This document shows, piece by piece, positions 8,006-16,588 of a stretch of 64,000 nucleotides of DNA (the stretch's first letter is position 1; every line of letters begins with the position of its first letter). The translations under genes and the position numbers were made by a program. Location: positions 1-64,000 of the forward strand of contig NZ_FCOQ01000028.1 of NCBI RefSeq assembly GCF_900021165.1, read 5' to 3'. The notes under the pieces were generated by a model. The model was given only the letters and a program-made list of their open reading frames with translations, did no database searches and had not been told where the DNA came from. The DNA comes from Paenibacillus phocaeensis (GTDB lineage Bacteria > Bacillota > Bacilli > Paenibacillales > Paenibacillaceae).

Positions 8006-8157
8006 CCAGTTTCACCTCCACCTACAGCTTATGAACCTGAGTGGACGAGGGATTGGACCATGACCTTGTCGATCCCAAGGATGCATAGCGGCGGAACCGA
8101 AGGGTACCCTAACGATGGTTTCCCAACCAAACTTTACACGAGGAGGATTTTACGCAG

Positions 8158-8712
8158 ATGTACAACAACGTCAGTCAGCAAATCCAAGAAATCGAACAGG
8201 CGATTCGCCAATTGGAGCAGCAAACCCGGCAAGCAACGACGATGTACCAGCAAATGCTGCAGCAGGAGCAACAGAACGCGATGCAGTTGGAAGAACTGGC
8301 TCAGCGGGAGCGCCGAGCGGTTCAAACGATCCAAACGGCCATTCAGGGACATCAGCACGCGATGCAGCAGTTCCAACGTGTAGTGCAAATCGCCGGTCAA
8401 ATCGAGAGCAGCGTTCACTCCATGTCCGGAATGGGCACCAGTTATATTCAACCTAACCTTGGACAAACCCACTACAGCCCGCAAGGCATGGGGCAAAGCG
8501 GCTACAGCGGAGGCAGCCTCGGAAACTTCGGATCCGCCATTAACAGCCAGATTCCAAGCCCTTCGAGCACGGGCTCGATGGGTTCCGGTTCCGCAAGCTC
8601 CATGAGTTCTATGGGCTCTTCGAGTTCTATGAGCTCCATGAGCTCTCAGGGCGCCGGATCGATCACAGCGGCGGGGTCGCTCGGCTCCGCCGGCTCGATG
8701 CGCAACTTTTAA
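8158..8712 (+). CDS. glutamine-rich coiled-coil protein with Ser/Met/Gly-rich tail
   Basis: I do not recognise this 184-residue protein. Residues 1-85 are a Gln-rich helix (QQIQEIEQAIRQLEQQTRQA) likely to form a coiled coil. Residues 100-184 are low complexity, built from Ser, Gly and Met with repeats such as SMSSMGSSSSMSSMSS. There is no signal peptide or membrane segment. The gene has AGGAGG upstream and a strong terminator downstream, so it is a single-gene unit. Low-complexity proteins of this type occur among spore coat and spore-associated proteins in Bacillales, but that is only an analogy here. Confidence 0.75.
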   Translation: MYNNVSQQIQEIEQAIRQLEQQTRQATTMYQQMLQQEQQNAMQLEELAQRERRAVQTIQTAIQGHQHAMQQFQRVVQIAGQIESSVHSMSGMGTSYIQPNLGQTHYSPQGMGQSGYSGGSLGNFGSAINSQIPSPSSTGSMGSGSASSMSSMGSSSSMSSMSSQGAGSITAAGSLGSAGSMRNF

Positions 8713-8731
8713 TCACTAACCATGAGAACAT

Positions 8732-8770
8732 GAGAACAGCCGCCTTTCGTGCGGCTGTTCTCATTTTTTT
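8732..8770 (+). terminator. Rho-independent terminator
   Basis: GAGAACAGCCGC and GCGGCTGTTCTC pair perfectly around a 7-base loop and are followed by a T-rich run. It ends the transcript of the gene at 8158-8712. Confidence 0.93.
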
Positions 8771-8830
8771 CCTCGTCCTTCTGACTCTGTGCTATAATTG
8801 GAAATTATCATGTGATTGCGGAGGACCTGA

Positions 8831-9511
8831 ATGAGTAAGATAGTTCTGTTTCTGTTCTTATCTTGGCTGCTGGGCAATCCTTTGCTCGCTATTATCGTCT
8901 TGTTGTTGATCGTTTATTTCATCGATCGGCGTTACATCGGATTATTTCCAAGCTTGAGCAAGCCCTGGAAGCGCAGCCGCAGCATTTCACGGCTTCGCCA
9001 GCAACTGACCGCCAGCCCTTTCGACGTCTCTGCCAAACGCGAGCTTGCCCGCTTGCTGTTAGAGCGCAAGAAATATGCCGAGGCCCATCGCTTGCTCGAA
9101 GAGGCGAAGGACGCCTCTGAGACCTCGGCAGAGTTTTGGGACGACCTTGGGACCGCCAGCTTGGGACTTGGACAAACCGAGGAAGGCGAAGCCCAAATCT
9201 TGCATGCGCTAAGCCTGAATGAACGGGTAAAATATGGCCAGCCTTACCTGCGGTTAGCTTCCGCTTTCCGCGAGCTTGACCCGCAGAAGGCGCTCCAGTA
9301 CGCTGCCCGGTTCGGTGAAATTCAATCTTCGTCCAGCGAAGCCTATTACTTGCTTGGCAGCCTCTATCAGTCGCTGGGCAGCCGGGAGGAGGCCAAACAA
9401 GCCTACAACGAATCGATTGCGGTGTACCGCTCCCTGCCCAAATATAAGAAACGCCAAGAGCGAAGATGGGCACTGCGCAGCTTCCTGAAACGCGGAACGT
9501 TAAGTTCATAA
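8831..9511 (+). CDS. membrane-anchored tetratricopeptide repeat protein
   Basis: This 226-residue protein begins with one or two hydrophobic segments (residues 3-31) and continues with about three to four TPR-like helix pairs. Examples are ARLLLERKKYAEAHRLLEEA, the AEFWDDLGTASLGLGQTEEG region, and SEAYYLLGSLYQSLGSREEA. TPR units mediate protein-protein contact, so it is probably a scaffold at the inner membrane face, but no partner can be read from the context. GGAGG lies 6 bases before the ATG. The C-terminus is Arg/Lys-rich. Confidence 0.85.
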   Translation: MSKIVLFLFLSWLLGNPLLAIIVLLLIVYFIDRRYIGLFPSLSKPWKRSRSISRLRQQLTASPFDVSAKRELARLLLERKKYAEAHRLLEEAKDASETSAEFWDDLGTASLGLGQTEEGEAQILHALSLNERVKYGQPYLRLASAFRELDPQKALQYAARFGEIQSSSSEAYYLLGSLYQSLGSREEAKQAYNESIAVYRSLPKYKKRQERRWALRSFLKRGTLSS

Positions 9512-9528
9512 GAATCCGGTAGCGAAGA

Positions 9529-9572
9529 AACGCCGGCTTCTCTCCAGGCGGAGCAGAAGCCGGCGTTCTTTT
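9529..9572 (+). terminator. terminator of the TPR gene
   Basis: AACGCCGGCTTCT and AGAAGCCGGCGTT form a perfect 13-bp stem followed by CTTTT. It lies between two convergent genes and may act on both strands. Confidence 0.85.
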
Positions 9573-9606
9573 GGGGAACAGATCCCGAAGTCTTATAGAC
9601 TCAAGC

Positions 9607-10044
9607 CTACGATTCTTCTTCGTTCTCATCCACTTCATAAATACAGCGAAACCGTTCTCCCCCGGATACTTCATCGGGGAACCCGGTAATTTGAAACCCG
9701 ATACTGCGGAAGAAATCCGCCCCTTCCTCATCGGTGACGGCCTCCATCCGTTCCGGGCCCGCTTCCGTAAGGGCAAGCAGGACCAAGGCTCGGCCATACC
9801 CCTTCATCCGCTGCTCCGGATGGACGGCAAGATGGGCAATTTCGAGCGTGCGCGCAGCGTTCACGCGATAGCCGATGATCCCGGCTACCCCATCTTCCAC
9901 TTCATACCCATAAAGTTGATAGGGATCGCCTTCCCGGTATAACCGGACTGCCTCTTCCAGCGCAGCCGGGTCGAACAGAACCGCGTATTCCAGCATTTCG
10001 CGAATCGCCGGCTCGTCCACTCTCGAGCTTATTGGTTTGAACAT
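9607..10044 (-). CDS. GNAT family N-acetyltransferase
   Basis: The 145-residue protein has the GNAT acetyl-CoA fold. The pyrophosphate-binding motif A is LAVHPEQRMKGYGRALV (about residues 72-88), and the C-terminal FFRSIGFQITGFP strand is also typical. The substrate cannot be told from the sequence. AAGGAGG lies 5 bases before the ATG. Its start overlaps the end of rpiA by 16 bases, so the two are cotranscribed with rpiA first. Confidence 0.88.
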   Translation of the reverse strand: MFKPISSRVDEPAIREMLEYAVLFDPAALEEAVRLYREGDPYQLYGYEVEDGVAGIIGYRVNAARTLEIAHLAVHPEQRMKGYGRALVLLALTEAGPERMEAVTDEEGADFFRSIGFQITGFPDEVSGGERFRCIYEVDENEEES

Positions 10045-10715
10045 GGTGCCTCCTTGATTTCCGTGCGGCCATCTTCGTAACCGATAACGACGGTTTGCGC
10101 AATTCCGACAAACAATCCGTGCTCCACAACGCCGGTCATCGCCTTCAACTCATCGCTTAACCGGGCAGGATCGGCGATTTGGCCGAACGCCGCATCCACG
10201 ATATAGTTCCCGTTATCCGTCACGTACAGCCGTTCCCCTTGCATCCGCATCTCGAACGGCACATCATAACGGCTTTTCAGCTCCCGCAGCGTCCATTCGT
10301 AGCAGAACGGAACCAGCTCGATCGGAAGCTTGAACTGCCCCAAGCTGGACACCATCTTGCCCTGATCGGCGATAACGATAAACCGGTCGCTGTTGATGGC
10401 GACAAGCTTCTCGCGAAGCAAGGCGCCGCCGCCGCCTTTGATCAAGGCCATCTGAGGATCAACTTCGTCGGCGCCGTCGATGGCCAGATCCAATCGATCC
10501 ACGTCCTTCGCCTCAATTAACGGGATTTGATATTTTGCGGCAAGCTCCTCCGAAGCCTTGGAAGTCGCGATCGCGCGAATCCGCAGCCCGTTCCCCACCC
10601 TCTCGCCGATTTTCTCAATCGCGTAATAGGCTGTTGATCCCGTGCCGAGACCTATTGTCATTCCGTCCTTGACCCATTCTGCAGCGCGGTAACCCGCCGC
10701 CTGTTTGGCATTCAT
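10029..10715 (-). CDS. rpiA: ribose-5-phosphate isomerase A
   Basis: This cytoplasmic enzyme interconverts ribose 5-phosphate and ribulose 5-phosphate in the non-oxidative pentose phosphate pathway. The 228-residue product has the family motifs GLGTGSTAYYAI (phosphate-binding loop), DGADEVDPQMALIKGGGGALLREK (active-site Asp and Lys) and a VVEHGLFVG end. I placed the start at ATG 10715, where GGAGGGG lies upstream. The frame runs open a further 33 codons but without conserved sequence. It forms an operon with the overlapping GNAT gene. Confidence 0.96.
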   Translation of the reverse strand: MNAKQAAGYRAAEWVKDGMTIGLGTGSTAYYAIEKIGERVGNGLRIRAIATSKASEELAAKYQIPLIEAKDVDRLDLAIDGADEVDPQMALIKGGGGALLREKLVAINSDRFIVIADQGKMVSSLGQFKLPIELVPFCYEWTLRELKSRYDVPFEMRMQGERLYVTDNGNYIVDAAFGQIADPARLSDELKAMTGVVEHGLFVGIAQTVVIGYEDGRTEIKEAPCSNQ

Positions 10716-10819
10716 GTCTACCCCTCCAAAATCTTGACGATTCGTTCCATTAGCCCTCTGAACCCATTTGTCCAGCGGCACTCCGCTCCTATCATACCAA
10801 AAAAGCCCGGACAATAGAA

Positions 10820-10852
10820 CAGCAGCGTCCCCACCAGGGGGAATCGCTGCTG
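10820..10852 (-). terminator. weak terminator-like hairpin after the MFS gene
   Basis: CAGCAGCG and CGCTGCTG form an 8-bp stem, followed on the minus strand by TTCTATTGT rather than a clean T run. It lies 17 bases after the stop of the MFS gene. Confidence 0.5.
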
Positions 10853-10869
10853 ATGTTATGACTATAAAC

Positions 10870-12135
10870 TTAGCCTTGATGCAGAGGTCTTGTCACCTTA
10901 GTCTGTTTCCGCGGTTCTTTGGGCTTAATCGCTCCGCCGTGTCCGGATTCCGGCTTAACCAGCGTAAGCAGCAGAATCACCGCCACCAGCGAAACTCCTG
11001 CGATCACGAAGAACATCGTCATATGCCCGGCCTTCATGAGCAGCGACATGACCGGCGGCCCCGCCGATACGCCGATAAAACGCATGCTGCTGTAGATCGA
11101 AGTGATCGTGCCGCGCATTTCTTTGTCAACCCCCTCCGTGATCAAAGCATCGGAGCTGGGCAACACGATGCCGATTCCGGATCCGCATACGAGGAGGCAA
11201 GCGATCACAAAATAGATATTGCTGAAAAAACCGATTCCAAACAAGGCGCCGGTGGACAGGATCAACCCGGCAACACCGGACCATTTCATCAGCTTTTTGT
11301 CTTTGCCGATTTTTTTTCCGGTCACATAAGAAGCCAGACACAAAGCCGCCAGCGGAATCGCCAGGACCAGCCCCTTGATGACGCCGTTCAAGCCGTGTTT
11401 CGTCTCAAGCTGCTCCGACAAATAAAACAAGACGCCAAACAGCAGGAACATGGAAATGCATCCAATTGAGAAAATGGCGTACAGCCAACGTCCTTTTTGC
11501 TTCAGTACGTCCTTAACGGCGGAGATGAACTCGCGCAGCGGCTTGGCTTTCTCCCGTTCCTTGGGTTCATGCACAAGAAAGAGCACCAGAAGTAAAGAAA
11601 TGAGACAAAGCGCTGGAATGGACAGGAGCGGCGCATACCAAATCCAGGCCCCCAGCAGCGCCCCTAAAATAGGGCTCAGCACTTTGCCAAAGGTATTGGA
11701 GGTTTCAATCACGCCCAGACTGTGGCTAACTTCCTCCTCGCTTTCGAACAAATCCCCGACGAGCGGCAGCACGATGGGAAAAGCGCCGGCTGCTCCGATC
11801 CCCTGAAGAAATCGGCCGCCCAGAATCATCCAATACACCGCCAACCCGTTCACAAACCAATCCGCAACCCCCGCTACGCAGCCGCCGATCCCCGCAACGA
11901 TCAGACTGGGCACGATAATTGCTTTACGGCCGAATTTATCGGAGAGATAGCCGGCAATCGGAATCAGCAAGATCGCCACCACCGCATAAACGGTGATTAG
12001 CATGCTTACCTGAAAGGAGGTAACATGGAGCTCGCGGGCAATTTGGGGCAAAATCGGAATCAGCATCGAGTTCCCCAGCGTCATGATAAGCGGTATGGAA
12101 GCCAGAGCAATCAAATCGCCTTTTTTGCCGACCAT
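10870..12135 (-). CDS. major facilitator superfamily transporter (12 segments)
   Basis: This 421-residue membrane protein has twelve hydrophobic segments. The MFS loop motif GYLSDKFGRKAI lies after segment 2, and motif C-like glycines (GKVLSPILGALLGAW) lie in segment 5, which suggests drug/H+ antiport. The substrate is unknown; related Bacillus proteins export antibiotics or siderophores. The ribosome site is weak (GAAGGGTGG, far from the ATG), so the true start could differ by a few codons. The C-terminal tail is basic and not conserved. It stands alone between rpiA and helD, both on the same strand. Confidence 0.87.
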   Translation of the reverse strand: MVGKKGDLIALASIPLIMTLGNSMLIPILPQIARELHVTSFQVSMLITVYAVVAILLIPIAGYLSDKFGRKAIIVPSLIVAGIGGCVAGVADWFVNGLAVYWMILGGRFLQGIGAAGAFPIVLPLVGDLFESEEEVSHSLGVIETSNTFGKVLSPILGALLGAWIWYAPLLSIPALCLISLLLVLFLVHEPKEREKAKPLREFISAVKDVLKQKGRWLYAIFSIGCISMFLLFGVLFYLSEQLETKHGLNGVIKGLVLAIPLAALCLASYVTGKKIGKDKKLMKWSGVAGLILSTGALFGIGFFSNIYFVIACLLVCGSGIGIVLPSSDALITEGVDKEMRGTITSIYSSMRFIGVSAGPPVMSLLMKAGHMTMFFVIAGVSLVAVILLLTLVKPESGHGGAIKPKEPRKQTKVTRPLHQG

Positions 12136-12218
12136 CTAACCATCAGGCCACCCTTCACGAAAGAAGTTTAAAACAGACCCGATTAGTGTGATTCATTTTG
12201 CGGAAAATATACCGCCCC

Positions 12219-14564
12219 TTAAGGGAGCAGGGTGTAGGTCGATTTGGCGGCTTCCCGGATAAACCGGCTGGGTTCGCCTACAGAGTAGATGCGAAGCAGA
12301 TGCATAGCTCTCGTACATGCCGTATAGAACAACTTCCGTTCGGCTTCCCTCGTGTACTTCCGTTCGGAACCATCGTAGATCAGCACGGCATCAAATTCCA
12401 CACCTTTGGCCAAATAAGCCGGAATGATATGCACGCCCTTCTCGAAGGATAACGTCGTTTTCTTGATCAGCTTGGCCGGCAGCTTGGCGCTCAGCCGTTC
12501 ATAAGCCTCCAGGCTCTCTTCCGCCGTTTTGCAGATGACGGCAATCGATTCATATCCGTCCGCCCGCAGCCGGCTGACCAGGTCCTCGATCGACGAGTGG
12601 AGCGCATCGATATCGGCAATCCGGTGAACCTCCGGCTTCGCGCCTTCCCGGTTAAACGGGACGATCGCCTCCCCGCCGGGAATCATTTCCCGGGTGAACT
12701 CAACGATTTGGCGAGTGGAACGGTAACTTTGCTCCAGCGTGATCAACTCACTCTCTTCCGCTCCGTACAAATCGCTGAGCACAGAGGATTGCTGGAGCAC
12801 CGAGGCGTGGGCATAAATCGCCTGGTTCAAATCGCCCAGCGCCGTCATTTTCGCCCGCGGGAACAGCCGCTTCAGGAAGAACAGCTGAAACGGCGAATAA
12901 TCCTGCGCCTCATCGATGATGACATGACGAATCGAGGTGTTGGATCGAAAGCCGAGCAGCAGCTCTTTTAAATAGAGAAATGGGGTAATATCTTCATAGA
13001 AAAGCTCGCCGTCCGTAATTTTCCGCAGCGTTTGATCACAGATTTCCTCCCACCGATCGGGCAATCCCTCCGGACGAATCTCGCGAAGGATAGACAGATC
13101 GGTGAAGAGCTGCAGATACAACCGGGTCACATCGACGAACCGCAGCGATTTGACCCATTTGCGAAGCGGCTTTAACCGGTCGCTCACGACCATTCGAGCC
13201 AGAATCGTCTTCTCTTCCTCATAATCGCTGAAAGAGGTTCCTTTGCCCTGCTGCTTGCGCCGCATGCGCTGATAAGCCCGCTGATAATCTTCCGTATCCA
13301 GCAGTTGAATCTGTTCCTCAACCCAAGGCTGGTCCAGCTCGGACTTTCCGAAGGCAGCGATTTCCTTAAGCAGCCACTCCTTCAGGAGCTCGCAGCGATT
13401 CGCCAGCCGGATTGCCGGATCATAGGCATAAAATTGCCGGGCAATTTCCTCCGCGCCGACAATCTCCCTGCCCTGGAAGCGCAGCGGCTTAAAGATCATT
13501 CCCTTCTGCTCCAGCAGCTCCTTGTACCGAGTGATGGCATGCAGAAATGGCACCGATGATTTGAAGCGTATCCCGTTCACCCGGGCCTGATAGACCTCAT
13601 CCTCCGGAGCAGACAGCACGTATTCAATCTGGACGAACGGATCTTCAAGCTGAAATTCCCTTCCCAGTCGATGCTCGAGGTACTCCTGGAACGTCGTTTG
13701 CTGCATGTTTTCCTCCCCCAGCTCGGGAAGTACCGTCGATACATAACTGTTAAACATGGGGTTGGGAGAGAACAAGATCATTTGGTCCGCTTGCAGCACT
13801 TCCCGATGCTTGTAGAGCAAGTAAGCGACCCGCTGCAAAGCTGCCGATGTTTTGCCGCTTCCGGCGGCACCTTGCACGATCAGCATGCGGCTGCGATCAT
13901 TGCGGATAATCTTGTTCTGTTCGCGTTGGATCGTGGCTACAATACTCTTCATCTGCGCATCGGAGCTGCGGCTTAGTACCTGCTGCAACAGCTCGTCCCC
14001 GATGGTCACTCCGGTGTCGAACATCAGCTTGATACGGCGGCCTTGGATGACGAACTGCCGTTTCAGCGACATCGTTCCGGTGATAGTGCCGGACGGCGTT
14101 TCATAAGAAGCCGGACCGGGGACGCTGTCATAGTACAGATTGGAGATAGGGGCCCGCCAGTCATATACGAGAAACGTTTCATCCCCCTCTTCCAGCAGGG
14201 AGGCGATCCCAAGATAAATAGCTTCTTCCGGTTCCCCTTCCTCGGCGAAATCAATCCGGCCGAAATAAGGCGATTGCTTGAGCCGTTTCATCTTCCCCAG
14301 GGCAATGGACGCGTGCTGATGACTTTTCTCCCGTTCCGCAAGGACCTGGGACTGCTGTCGCAAGCTGGTGGACGTTTCACCGACATCGTCCGCCTCGCTG
14401 AAATTCACCGTTACCTCGTCCCAGAAATCCTTCCGCATCTCCACGACGTCCCCGCGGACGCTTCCGACCTCCCGTTCGAGCTTGCGAATCCGGGCGTCGA
14501 TCTGGTCGGCTACGTACTCGACGCGTTGTTGTTCTTCCTCCCAAGCCTGATCTGTATGATCCAA
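12219..14564 (-). CDS. helD: HelD, RNA polymerase-recycling ATPase
   Basis: HelD is a UvrD/Rep-like ATPase that pulls stalled RNA polymerase off DNA and nucleic acids, helping recycling. The 781-residue product matches the family length (about 775). It has an N-terminal coiled-coil arm (EEEQQRVEYVADQIDARIRKLE), a Walker A motif GAAGSGKTSA near residue 238, a DEAQDYSPFQ Walker B motif near 550, and helicase motif IV-like LEQSYRSTRQI. I chose TTG 14564 as start because AAGGGAGCG lies 6 bases upstream; the open frame before it lacks conserved sequence. Family knowledge links HelD in some species to rifamycin tolerance. Confidence 0.93.
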   Translation of the reverse strand: MDHTDQAWEEEQQRVEYVADQIDARIRKLEREVGSVRGDVVEMRKDFWDEVTVNFSEADDVGETSTSLRQQSQVLAEREKSHQHASIALGKMKRLKQSPYFGRIDFAEEGEPEEAIYLGIASLLEEGDETFLVYDWRAPISNLYYDSVPGPASYETPSGTITGTMSLKRQFVIQGRRIKLMFDTGVTIGDELLQQVLSRSSDAQMKSIVATIQREQNKIIRNDRSRMLIVQGAAGSGKTSAALQRVAYLLYKHREVLQADQMILFSPNPMFNSYVSTVLPELGEENMQQTTFQEYLEHRLGREFQLEDPFVQIEYVLSAPEDEVYQARVNGIRFKSSVPFLHAITRYKELLEQKGMIFKPLRFQGREIVGAEEIARQFYAYDPAIRLANRCELLKEWLLKEIAAFGKSELDQPWVEEQIQLLDTEDYQRAYQRMRRKQQGKGTSFSDYEEEKTILARMVVSDRLKPLRKWVKSLRFVDVTRLYLQLFTDLSILREIRPEGLPDRWEEICDQTLRKITDGELFYEDITPFLYLKELLLGFRSNTSIRHVIIDEAQDYSPFQLFFLKRLFPRAKMTALGDLNQAIYAHASVLQQSSVLSDLYGAEESELITLEQSYRSTRQIVEFTREMIPGGEAIVPFNREGAKPEVHRIADIDALHSSIEDLVSRLRADGYESIAVICKTAEESLEAYERLSAKLPAKLIKKTTLSFEKGVHIIPAYLAKGVEFDAVLIYDGSERKYTREAERKLFYTACTRAMHLLRIYSVGEPSRFIREAAKSTYTLLP

Positions 14565-14612
14565 TTGAATCGCTCCCTTGAATGGCATTTGAAAATATCC
14601 ACACACGATGTA

Positions 14613-14641
14613 TTGACAATCATATAATAGTATGATAAAAT
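14613..14641 (+). promoter_or_regulatory. strong sigma-A promoter on the plus strand
   Basis: A perfect TTGACA at 14613-14618 is followed after 17 bases by TAAAAT at 14636-14641. The spacer contains the inverted repeat ATCATA-N6-TATGAT, a possible operator. No plus-strand gene begins downstream before the terminator ending at 14776. Confidence 0.6.
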
Positions 14642-14647
14642 TAATTC

Positions 14648-14776
14648 AGGTTGATTGTGATTACCTCGTGGTGATTTACAGTCTATTTTTTATTGTATCA
14701 AGAAGCTCCTTACTTATCAATTTCGATCTGTACGATTTCCGACATGAAAGTCCTGCCATATGGCAGGACTTTTTTT
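14648..14776 (+). ncRNA. candidate small RNA between helD and the FUSC-type gene
   Basis: The promoter at 14613-14641 and the terminator at 14747-14776 frame an AT-rich transcript of about 130 bases on the plus strand. No convincing coding frame with a ribosome site lies inside, and both neighbouring genes run the other way. The 5' end is set by counting 7 bases from the -10 box and is approximate. An alternative is that the promoter-like sequence belongs to the minus-strand helD promoter by chance. Confidence 0.35.
14747..14776 (+). terminator. palindromic terminator with T7 on the plus strand
   Basis: AAAGTCCTGCCA is followed directly by its exact complement TGGCAGGACTTT, after a 1-2 base turn, and then by seven T on the plus strand. 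Because it is symmetric it may also stop the minus-strand gene ending at 14781, although the T run there is only three. Confidence 0.8.
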
Positions 14777-14780
14777 ATGA

Positions 14781-15818
14781 TTATCTAGCTTCGTCTCCCG
14801 TTCCTGCGACGGAATGATCGGCCAGCCGGTTCAACCGTTCCAATTGATGCCCGTATTCGTACATCTCGGCCGATACAATCGACAACCGCAGTACCCCCGT
14901 CCGCTCTGCTGCATAGCGGTCCAGCATTCGCCGCAGAAACTCGTCATTCTCGGTTTCAAATCGCATGGCTTCACTGTAGCCCGGCTTCAGCTTGTCGTCG
15001 AACTTCAGCATGACATGCTCGTGAAATTTGGTCAGCTTCTCCAAATGCTCGTCGAATTCCCGGTTTAATTCCGGCGTACGGTCGGCCTGGAAATAGTGCT
15101 GCTCCACGGCATCCAGCACCTCAAATCCCTTGCGAAGCGTGCGCAGCATCTGCTTATAGACTACGAGCTGACGATGATCGCTGAATTTCGGCGCCTTGAT
15201 TTTCTTCTGATCCTCCTCCATCAGCTTGTATTTATCCGCCAGTTGGGCAATCGTATCCTCCAGCTCCCGCTTATCGGACCGGAAGACCGATTCCTTGATT
15301 TCATCGGAGACGGCCGTTCGCAGCAATAGCGACAGTCGATCGAACGTATGCCGAACCTGTTGCTCAAATTGCACCCTCGGTTTGGGCGGAAACAGGGCAA
15401 TATTGATAATAAACGCGGAAAAAATGCCGATCAAGCTCAGCAGAAACCGGTTCAACGCAAATTCCCACTGACCGGAGGCCTCCATTACGGAGACCACCGT
15501 AACTAACGTAATGCCGATCGTATCCCCCATTTTGAGTTGCAAACAGATCATAATCACCAGAATGCAAACCAAGCCTACCGCGATCGGTTCGTTCGAGAAA
15601 ACCATGCCGCCCAGCATCGCCAAAATAGCGCCCAGCGTATTGGTCTGCAATTGGTCGATCAAGTACCGCCAGGAACGATAAATGGTCGGTTGCATGGCAA
15701 AGATCGCGGCGATCGCCGCGATGACCGGCGAAGGTAATCCCAGTAAAGTGCCGACATATAGAGCCAGCGTGACCGCAACCCCCGTTTTCAGCATTCTTGC
15801 ACCAAATGTCACTTCCAT
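14781..15818 (-). CDS. aromatic acid exporter-type (FUSC/DUF939) membrane protein
   Basis: The 345-residue product has about six N-terminal hydrophobic segments over residues 10-150 and a long helical cytoplasmic domain over 160-345, the layout of the ArAE_1 family. The segment YVGTLLGLPSPVIAAIAAIFAMQPT is the typical family core. Members are thought to export aromatic acids or similar compounds, but few are tested. I prefer ATG 15818, with GTGGAGCG upstream, over GTG 15839. It is not tightly linked to its neighbours. Confidence 0.85.
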   Translation of the reverse strand: MEVTFGARMLKTGVAVTLALYVGTLLGLPSPVIAAIAAIFAMQPTIYRSWRYLIDQLQTNTLGAILAMLGGMVFSNEPIAVGLVCILVIMICLQLKMGDTIGITLVTVVSVMEASGQWEFALNRFLLSLIGIFSAFIINIALFPPKPRVQFEQQVRHTFDRLSLLLRTAVSDEIKESVFRSDKRELEDTIAQLADKYKLMEEDQKKIKAPKFSDHRQLVVYKQMLRTLRKGFEVLDAVEQHYFQADRTPELNREFDEHLEKLTKFHEHVMLKFDDKLKPGYSEAMRFETENDEFLRRMLDRYAAERTGVLRLSIVSAEMYEYGHQLERLNRLADHSVAGTGDEAR

Positions 15819-15958
15819 TCCCCCTACGCTCCACGACACATTCCATTTATTTTAAGCGAAAATTTAAGAAATATTAAGGCTGCTTTCAGATAACCTGCGT
15901 TGATTTGGTCAAGACTGATGAAGGCAGGACCAAATTATTCTAAACGAAGAGGTGAAAA

Positions 15959-16495
15959 ATGTCCATGATTAGGAAGAACCTGAAACCCATTGCCGGCAAA
16001 TTGACCCTTGCACTCCTGCTGGCCGCCGGCTCAACCGCTGCAGCCGCAACCGTATATGCGGATACGGGCGCGCCAACCAAACAACCGCAGCAGGTCAATC
16101 CCAATCCGTCGCAGCCGGAAACCAAACCTCACCACCCGCACGGTCATTTGCGGGGAGCCCATATCATTAAAGATACGGCAGAGCTGCTCGGAATGGAGCC
16201 TAAAGCGCTGGTTCAGCAGTTAAGACAGGGCAAGACCCTTCTTCAGGTCGTGCAGGCCGAGAAAGGCTGGAGCGAGGAAGAATATCTGAAGAAGTTGACC
16301 GAAGCCGCGAACCGGAATATCGAGAAAGCGCTGGCGGAGGGGAAGATCGACCGGGACAAGGCGGACAAAATCAAGTCCAAGCTTCCTGAGAAGCTGAAGA
16401 AGGTCATTAACCGCTCGTGGAAGGACCGCCAGCCGGGCCAACCTACGGTGGATTACCAGAACAATCAGGTCAACTGGAGCCATCTGCCTCACTGA
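15959..16495 (+). CDS. secreted small helical protein of unknown function
   Basis: This 178-residue protein has a clear signal peptide (KLTLALLLAAGSTAAAATVYA, cut near residue 35). A Pro/Gln/His-rich linker follows (KPHHPHGHLRG), then two or three helices. The part EGKIDRDKADKIKSKLPEKL resembles repeats of the DUF2680/YckD type, whose function is unknown. The His-rich linker could bind metal, but that is only a guess. GAGGTG precedes the ATG and a bidirectional terminator follows. Confidence 0.75.
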   Translation: MSMIRKNLKPIAGKLTLALLLAAGSTAAAATVYADTGAPTKQPQQVNPNPSQPETKPHHPHGHLRGAHIIKDTAELLGMEPKALVQQLRQGKTLLQVVQAEKGWSEEEYLKKLTEAANRNIEKALAEGKIDRDKADKIKSKLPEKLKKVINRSWKDRQPGQPTVDYQNNQVNWSHLPH

Positions 16496-16523
16496 TGTCG
16501 GGTTGTAACTGCAGTTGATCCGT

Positions 16524-16568
16524 AAAAAAACCGCTGGCCTACCTTCAAGGTAGTCTCAGCGGTTTAAT
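16524..16568 (+). terminator. bidirectional terminator between convergent genes
   Basis: AAACCGCTG and CAGCGGTTT enclose an inner CTACCTT/AAGGTAG stem, giving a long hairpin with A run on one side and T-rich sequence on the other. It can stop both the secreted-protein gene and the AI-2E-family gene. Confidence 0.85.
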
Positions 16569-16588
16569 ATCTTTCACAGCGTGTCCCT

